DNA from: Patescibacteria group bacterium
GTDB lineage: Bacteria; Patescibacteriota; Minisyncoccia; Phycocordibacterales; JANLHH01
NCBI GenBank assembly: GCA_024654605.1
Contig: JANLHH010000158.1
Span: 1 to 9,097, forward strand
DNA length: 9,097 bases
Direction of reading: 5' to 3'
Part shown: in pieces, positions 6,071 to 9,097 of the stretch
Layout of the letters: each line of letters begins with the position of its first letter
Position numbering within the stretch: the stretch's first letter is position 1
Made by a program: the position numbers and the translations under genes
The notes under the pieces: generated by a model
Told to the model about the DNA's origin: nothing
Databases searched by the model: none
Seen by the model: only the letters and a program-made list of their open reading frames with translations

Positions 6071-7240
6071 ATGAATCAAAGACTCCAAAACGGAAAGAAC
6101 GTGTTCTATGTCCTCTATCTGCTCGGGTTTATATTTACGGTCCACATGGCTTTGCCCGCATATATCAACTCAACCTTTTTGAGCGAGTACGCGACTGAAC
6201 GACTGGTAGGCATCATTTACGCCATTTCATCAATCGGAATCATTATCGCTCTTGCAATCATTCCTATATTCTTGCGCAGATTTGGAAATTACCGCGTCAT
6301 TACATTTCTTGCATTCATTCAAATACTGCTTCTCTTGGGGCTGGCATTTTTTAAGTCCATTTTTCTTGTTATACCGATCTTTATCGTCTCTCTGGTCGCC
6401 ATCATGCTGATTGATTTCACGGCGGATATCTTTTTGGAAAGTTATTCAAATGACGGCGAAACGGGAAGTATCCGTGGCGCGTATCTTACCGCAAAAAATG
6501 TCGCCTGGGTGCTCTCCCCCATGATAGCCGGCTTTATACTCACTAATGGTGACTACTGGAAAGTATATCTAACGGCGGCTATCTTCATGGTGGTGGTACT
6601 TTTTCTCTTGGTATCAAATTTGAAACACTATAAAGACCCGGCGTATGAGCGCGTCCCCTTCTGGAGTACTTTCAAAGAAGTGTGGCTTAATAAAAGCATC
6701 TACAAGATATTCATGGCAAATTTTCTGCTTAAATTTTTCTTTGCGTGGATGATTATTTATACCCCTATCTATCTCCATGAATATATCGGTTTTGAGTGGA
6801 GTGCGATCGGCGTCATGTTCACCATTATGCTCCTCCCATTTGCGCTTTTTGAAATACCCATCGGAAAGCTTGCGGACACCAGATGGGGGGAAAAAGAGTT
6901 TTTGACCATTGGCTTTGTGCTCATGGCGCTCTCGGTGGGAACACTCACCTTTATTGCCGATGCGAACTTTATTCTTTGGACAGCACTGCTTTTTATAACA
7001 CGCATCGGCGCAAGTATCGTTGAAATAATGACCGAAAGCTATTTTTTCAAACAAATAGACGGTACTGACGCCCATCTCCTTGGGTTTTTTAGAAATACCT
7101 ATCCGCTTGCTTACATCATTGCTCCGCTATTTGCTACGGGAATACTCACGGTTATTGACTACCGTTTTCTCTTTTTGGTTTTAGGCGGCGTCATGTTACT
7201 CGGACTCCGCTATAGCTTGACGCTCAAAGATACGCGCTAA
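6071..7240 (+). CDS. Major facilitator superfamily (MFS) transporter, substrate unknown
   Basis: Inner-membrane secondary carrier. The 389 residues contain about 12 hydrophobic helices in two halves with a central cytoplasmic loop (about 183-208, HYKDPAYERVPFWSTFKEVW), the normal MFS plan and length. A motif-A-like loop follows TM8 (GKLADTRWGEKEFL, 265-278), and a degenerate copy lies after TM2 (FLRRFGNYRV, 67-76). The C-terminal half has charged residues within membrane regions (RIGASIVEIMTESYFF, 311-326) that may line the path. I cannot assign a substrate; sugar, drug or metabolite export are all open. The start is fixed by a TGA in frame at 6065-6067, leaving ATG 6071 as the first start. 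It can be cotranscribed with rnj and may also use the -10 box at 6057. A terminator lies 24 nt after its stop. Confidence 0.88.
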   Translation: MNQRLQNGKNVFYVLYLLGFIFTVHMALPAYINSTFLSEYATERLVGIIYAISSIGIIIALAIIPIFLRRFGNYRVITFLAFIQILLLLGLAFFKSIFLVIPIFIVSLVAIMLIDFTADIFLESYSNDGETGSIRGAYLTAKNVAWVLSPMIAGFILTNGDYWKVYLTAAIFMVVVLFLLVSNLKHYKDPAYERVPFWSTFKEVWLNKSIYKIFMANFLLKFFFAWMIIYTPIYLHEYIGFEWSAIGVMFTIMLLPFALFEIPIGKLADTRWGEKEFLTIGFVLMALSVGTLTFIADANFILWTALLFITRIGASIVEIMTESYFFKQIDGTDAHLLGFFRNTYPLAYIIAPLFATGILTVIDYRFLFLVLGGVMLLGLRYSLTLKDTR

Positions 7241-7263
7241 TAGTAAGGATTTTATGAACACAA

Positions 7264-7287
7264 AAAAACCCGCAATAACGGGTTTTT
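7264..7287. terminator. Bidirectional terminator between MFS gene and cupin gene
   Basis: AAAAACCCG (7264-7272) and CGGGTTTTT (7279-7287) form a 9-bp stem with a CAATAA loop. The T-run on one strand and the A-run on the other (7262-7268) let it end both the plus-strand rnj-MFS transcript and the minus-strand obg-cupin transcript, which converge here. Confidence 0.88.
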
Positions 7288-7303
7288 ATACAAAGAATAG
7301 TTT

Positions 7304-7705
7304 TTATTCCGTTGTCTTTCCGTCAAAGTGCTCCTCATTGGCAAGGGCGTCAGCTTTTGTTTTATGCACCACACCGTCTCGATGCTCTGGCGGAGAATAG
7401 ACCGTATAGAGTTTCATATCTTCTTCGCCGGTATTAATAATATTATGTCTCGTGCCCGCGGGGATGACAATAGCATAATCATCCTCAATCAAATGCGAAA
7501 CGCCGTCTAGTATGGCTTCTCCCTTCCCTTGTTCAAGTCGGATAAATTGATCAAGATGATGTACTTCCTCGCCGATATCCTCCCCGGGTTTGATATTCAT
7601 GACAACCAGTTGGCTGTTTTTAGCGGTGTAGAGCACACGCCTGAAATACTCGTTGGCTTTCGTTTCTTTTTCTATGTTGATTACGTATCCTTTCATGATA
7701 TTCAT
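7304..7705 (-). CDS. Small cupin-domain protein
   Basis: Single-domain cupin of 133 residues, the usual length for this group. Cupin motif 1 is PGEDIGEEVHHLDQFIRLEQ (40-59), with His49/His50, Gln53 and Glu58 as likely metal ligands. Motif 2 is IPAGTRHNIINTG (81-93) with His87. The C-terminal LYTVYSPPEHRDGVVHKTKA (99-118) is, from memory, typical of a widespread bacterial cupin set sometimes labelled mannose-6-phosphate isomerase-like; no enzyme activity can be inferred. No signal peptide. The product begins MNIMKGYVI, and the internal ATG at 7696 may be the true start because relatives often begin MKGY/MKGF. It lies 87 nt downstream of obg on the same strand. A TATACA (7726-7731) could be its own -10, but with no good -35; read-through from obg is equally likely. 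Confidence 0.88.
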   Translation of the reverse strand: MNIMKGYVINIEKETKANEYFRRVLYTAKNSQLVVMNIKPGEDIGEEVHHLDQFIRLEQGKGEAILDGVSHLIEDDYAIVIPAGTRHNIINTGEEDMKLYTVYSPPEHRDGVVHKTKADALANEEHFDGKTTE

Positions 7706-7792
7706 ACGATTAACGAATAAATTACTGTATATCTCTCATTCTATATCATACTCCATACGAAAAAAATATTCCTATCTTTCTTTTCTACCTCC

Positions 7793-8776
7793 CTATGAGT
7801 TTTTCTGGGTGGTCGCCTCTTTGAGTATCGCATCTTGAAGCTCCTTGACCGCATTATCGTCATAGAGAGATATGGCAAACACGACAGGAGCGATCTTTTT
7901 CATTTTTTTGAGTATCTTTTCAAGACGTGCAGGCTCTTCAATAAGGTCTGTTTTGGTAAGCACGATAATCTCTTTTTTATTGAGGAGTTCCGGATCAAAC
8001 GCTTTAAGCTCTTGGCGAACTACTTTGTACGTTTCTGCCAAGTCTTCGTTCTCAAGCGAGATCAAATGCACTAATATTCTCGTTCTTCTGATGTGACGCA
8101 AGAACTTGTGTCCAAGCCCTTTTCCCTCCGCCGCCCCTTCAATGAGCCCGGGAATATCCGAAATGATGTAGCCGTAGCATTCTCCTAAGTTCGGTTCAAG
8201 GGTGGTAAACGGATAATCTCCCACCTTTCCTCTGGCGCTCGTGAGTGCGTTTAAGAGGCTCGTCTTGCCGGCATTCGGCAATCCGATAAGTCCGATATCG
8301 GCAATAAGCTCAACTTCAATATAAAATTCCCCCTCCTCCCCGGGTCTCCCCGGAGTCCAGTCTTCCGGAGAGCGGTTGGTTGAACTTTTGAATGACTCAT
8401 TACCCCGACCTCCAAAACCTCCCTTCAGTAAGAGTACGCGCTCCCCTTCCTCTTGTAGCGATATCTTTTTACCGGTCTTCAAATTGGTAACAATCGAACC
8501 GATTGGAAGCAAGATATCAAAATCTTTTCCATCAGCTCCATGACAGCTGTCGCTCTGCCCGCTCTGCCCATTTTCCGCCAAGAATTCTTTCTTGGTGCGG
8601 TATTTTGAAAGCAGGTGCACATCCCGAACAGCGCGAAGATACACGTTCCCTCCACGCCCGCCGTCTCCGCCGGAAGGACCTGCAAATTCCTTACTTTTCA
8701 CGTGGAGCCAGCGAACAACGCCATTTCCCCCATCGCCCGCTCTTGCGTATATTTTTAATTCATCTACAAATGCCAT
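7793..8776 (-). CDS. obg: GTPase Obg/CgtA, short form without a C-terminal extension
   Basis: Ribosome-associated GTPase needed for 50S subunit assembly and linked to stress responses. Residues 1-158 form the glycine-rich Obg fold (FVDELKIYARAGDGGNGVV, FAGPSGGDGGRGGNVYL, LKGGFGGRGNESFKSSTNRS). The G domain follows: G1 GLPNAGKTSLL (165-175), G2/switch I YPFTTLEPNLG (188-198), G3 DIPGLIEGA (207-215), G4 TKTDL (274-278, the NKxD motif with Thr in place of Asn) and a divergent G5 (ISLYDD, 302-307, where the usual SA pair reads SL). At 327 residues it ends right after the G domain and lacks the extra C-terminal domain found in longer versions such as B. subtilis Obg (428) or the acidic tail of E. 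coli ObgE (390). ATG 8776 matches the conserved Obg N-terminus. A perfect -10 box lies 5 nt upstream and there is no Shine-Dalgarno sequence. Confidence 0.96.
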   Translation of the reverse strand: MAFVDELKIYARAGDGGNGVVRWLHVKSKEFAGPSGGDGGRGGNVYLRAVRDVHLLSKYRTKKEFLAENGQSGQSDSCHGADGKDFDILLPIGSIVTNLKTGKKISLQEEGERVLLLKGGFGGRGNESFKSSTNRSPEDWTPGRPGEEGEFYIEVELIADIGLIGLPNAGKTSLLNALTSARGKVGDYPFTTLEPNLGECYGYIISDIPGLIEGAAEGKGLGHKFLRHIRRTRILVHLISLENEDLAETYKVVRQELKAFDPELLNKKEIIVLTKTDLIEEPARLEKILKKMKKIAPVVFAISLYDDNAVKELQDAILKEATTQKNS

Positions 8777-8781
8777 AGTAT

Positions 8782-8787
8782 ATTATA
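8782..8787 (-). promoter_or_regulatory. Perfect -10 box immediately upstream of obg
   Basis: On the minus strand TATAAT ends 5 nt before the obg ATG, so transcription would begin at or within a base or two of the start codon: a leaderless obg mRNA. No strong -35 is seen; TGTTAT (8805-8810) lies at 17-nt spacing and a TTGTGT (8808-8813) at 20. An upstream terminator (8858-8887) makes a dedicated obg promoter necessary. Confidence 0.6.
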
Positions 8788-8857
8788 TGCTCTTTCGTAG
8801 AACTATAACACAAACGGAAGGTTTTGACCCCTCTTGCTTTAGTAATGGCAGAATATT

Positions 8858-8887
8858 AAAAAAGAACAGCTTTGCGCTGTTCTTTTT
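8858..8887 (-). terminator. Strong terminator upstream of obg, usable in both directions
   Basis: AAAAAGAACAGC (8859-8870) and GCTGTTCTTTTT (8876-8887) give a 12-bp stem with a 5-nt loop. On the minus strand the stem ends in six T residues (8858-8863). It begins 4 nt after the stop of the lysine-rich ORF, closing the transcript that enters from the right edge. Confidence 0.9.
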
Positions 8888-8891
8888 CCCT

Positions 8892-8954
8892 CTATTTCTT
8901 TGCTTTCTTTGGTTTCTTTGTTTCTTTCTTCTGCTTGTCTCTTCCTTTCGCCAT
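8892..8954 (-). CDS. Tiny lysine-rich protein (20 residues), putative
   Basis: A 20-codon ORF reads MAKGRDKQKKETKKPKKAKK and ends in TAG. Ten of 20 residues are Lys and one is Arg. It has no membrane or signal segment, and such a peptide would be expected to bind RNA, DNA or ribosomes. Very short basic proteins starting MAKG and ending in Lys/Pro runs do occur in bacterial annotations, and the ribosomal protein bTHX is similarly small and basic, but I cannot tie this ORF to bTHX. Support for a real gene: its stop lies directly before a strong terminator on the same strand, and a perfect -10 box lies upstream at 9082-9087. Against it: no Shine-Dalgarno sequence, and A-rich DNA codes for Lys in several frames. 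An upstream in-frame GTG (8975) would add seven residues. Confidence 0.5.
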   Translation of the reverse strand: MAKGRDKQKKETKKPKKAKK

Positions 8955-9081
8955 AATAATGTGTGCGCCGGCCACTCCCGACGCGAGCTTCTTGGTTAAC
9001 AATATCGACCCATTCTCTTAAATCATCGTAGTAAAACAACAATGAAAGACTACCCGTACGGCTTAAGCAAATTGTGTCTTT
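8955..9081 (-). other. Unassigned stretch between the right-edge promoter and the lysine-rich ORF
   Basis: About 127 nt that may be the 5' leader of the lysine-rich ORF or a separate small RNA. I see no tRNA, SRP RNA or tmRNA signature. A minus-strand frame here stays open to the window edge and contains YYDDLREWVDIVNQ near 9030-8989, which resembles the N-terminus of UbiD-type decarboxylases. That frame runs on through the terminator hairpin, so I do not call it a gene. Confidence 0.35.
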
Positions 9082-9087
9082 ATTATA
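9082..9087 (-). promoter_or_regulatory. Perfect -10 box at the right edge
   Basis: TATAAT on the minus strand predicts a start near 9075 and, with the terminator at 8858-8887, a transcript of about 215 nt covering the lysine-rich ORF. The -35 region lies outside the window, so the promoter cannot be confirmed. Confidence 0.4.
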
Positions 9088-9097
9088 TAGTATTTTT

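Noticed and set aside
8955..9075. Possible tRNA, tmRNA or SRP RNA in the right-hand non-coding stretch
   Set aside because: No T-loop GGTTCGA-type sequence, acceptor stem or conserved SRP GGAA/AGCA core could be found on either strand.
1..9097. Alternative genetic code (TGA read as Gly, as in Gracilibacteria), because none of the nine stop codons seen is TGA
   Set aside because: All genes are complete without any in-frame TGA, and nine stops are too few to show that TGA is avoided.

Overview
The window looks like chromosomal DNA from a bacterium with a streamlined genome. The best fit is a member of the Candidate Phyla Radiation (Patescibacteria, Parcubacteria-like). That assignment is inferred from gene content and style: compact housekeeping genes, an orphan membrane-anchored peptide-type solute-binding protein without permease genes, RNase J with a basic low-complexity N-terminal extension, Obg without an extra C-terminal domain, and start codons that mostly lack Shine-Dalgarno sequences. 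The standard genetic code works throughout. No phage, insertion sequence, CRISPR array, rRNA or tRNA was seen.

Layout. Positions 1-889 (minus strand) hold a groES-groEL chaperonin operon, with groEL running off the left edge. Its promoter is at 942-969 and no CIRCE operator is visible. Positions 1053-1774 (plus) form a self-contained unit: a -10 box, a very strong ribosome-binding site, a 213-residue protein of unknown function with a Cys/His cluster, and a strong terminator. Positions 1791-3937 (plus) hold secG and an oligopeptide-type solute-binding protein. Positions 3938-7240 (plus) hold an intergenic leader with a hairpin, RNase J and an MFS transporter. A two-way terminator at 7264-7287 separates these from the minus-strand block of a cupin protein (7304-7705) and the ribosome-assembly GTPase Obg (7793-8776). 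Beyond it, 8777-9097 holds the obg promoter, another strong hairpin terminator, a 20-codon lysine-rich ORF and a -10 box at the right edge.

Functionally the window is mostly core upkeep: protein folding (GroES/GroEL), export (SecG), RNA processing and decay (RNase J) and ribosome biogenesis (Obg), plus membrane or exported proteins (the solute-binding protein and the MFS carrier).

No clearly new multi-gene system is visible. The most interesting signals are exact TATAAT boxes 5-9 nt upstream of the secG, MFS and obg start codons (implying leaderless mRNAs, one box overlapping the rnj stop codon), the unknown Cys/His-cluster protein, the hairpin ahead of RNase J, and the tiny lysine-rich ORF in front of a terminator.
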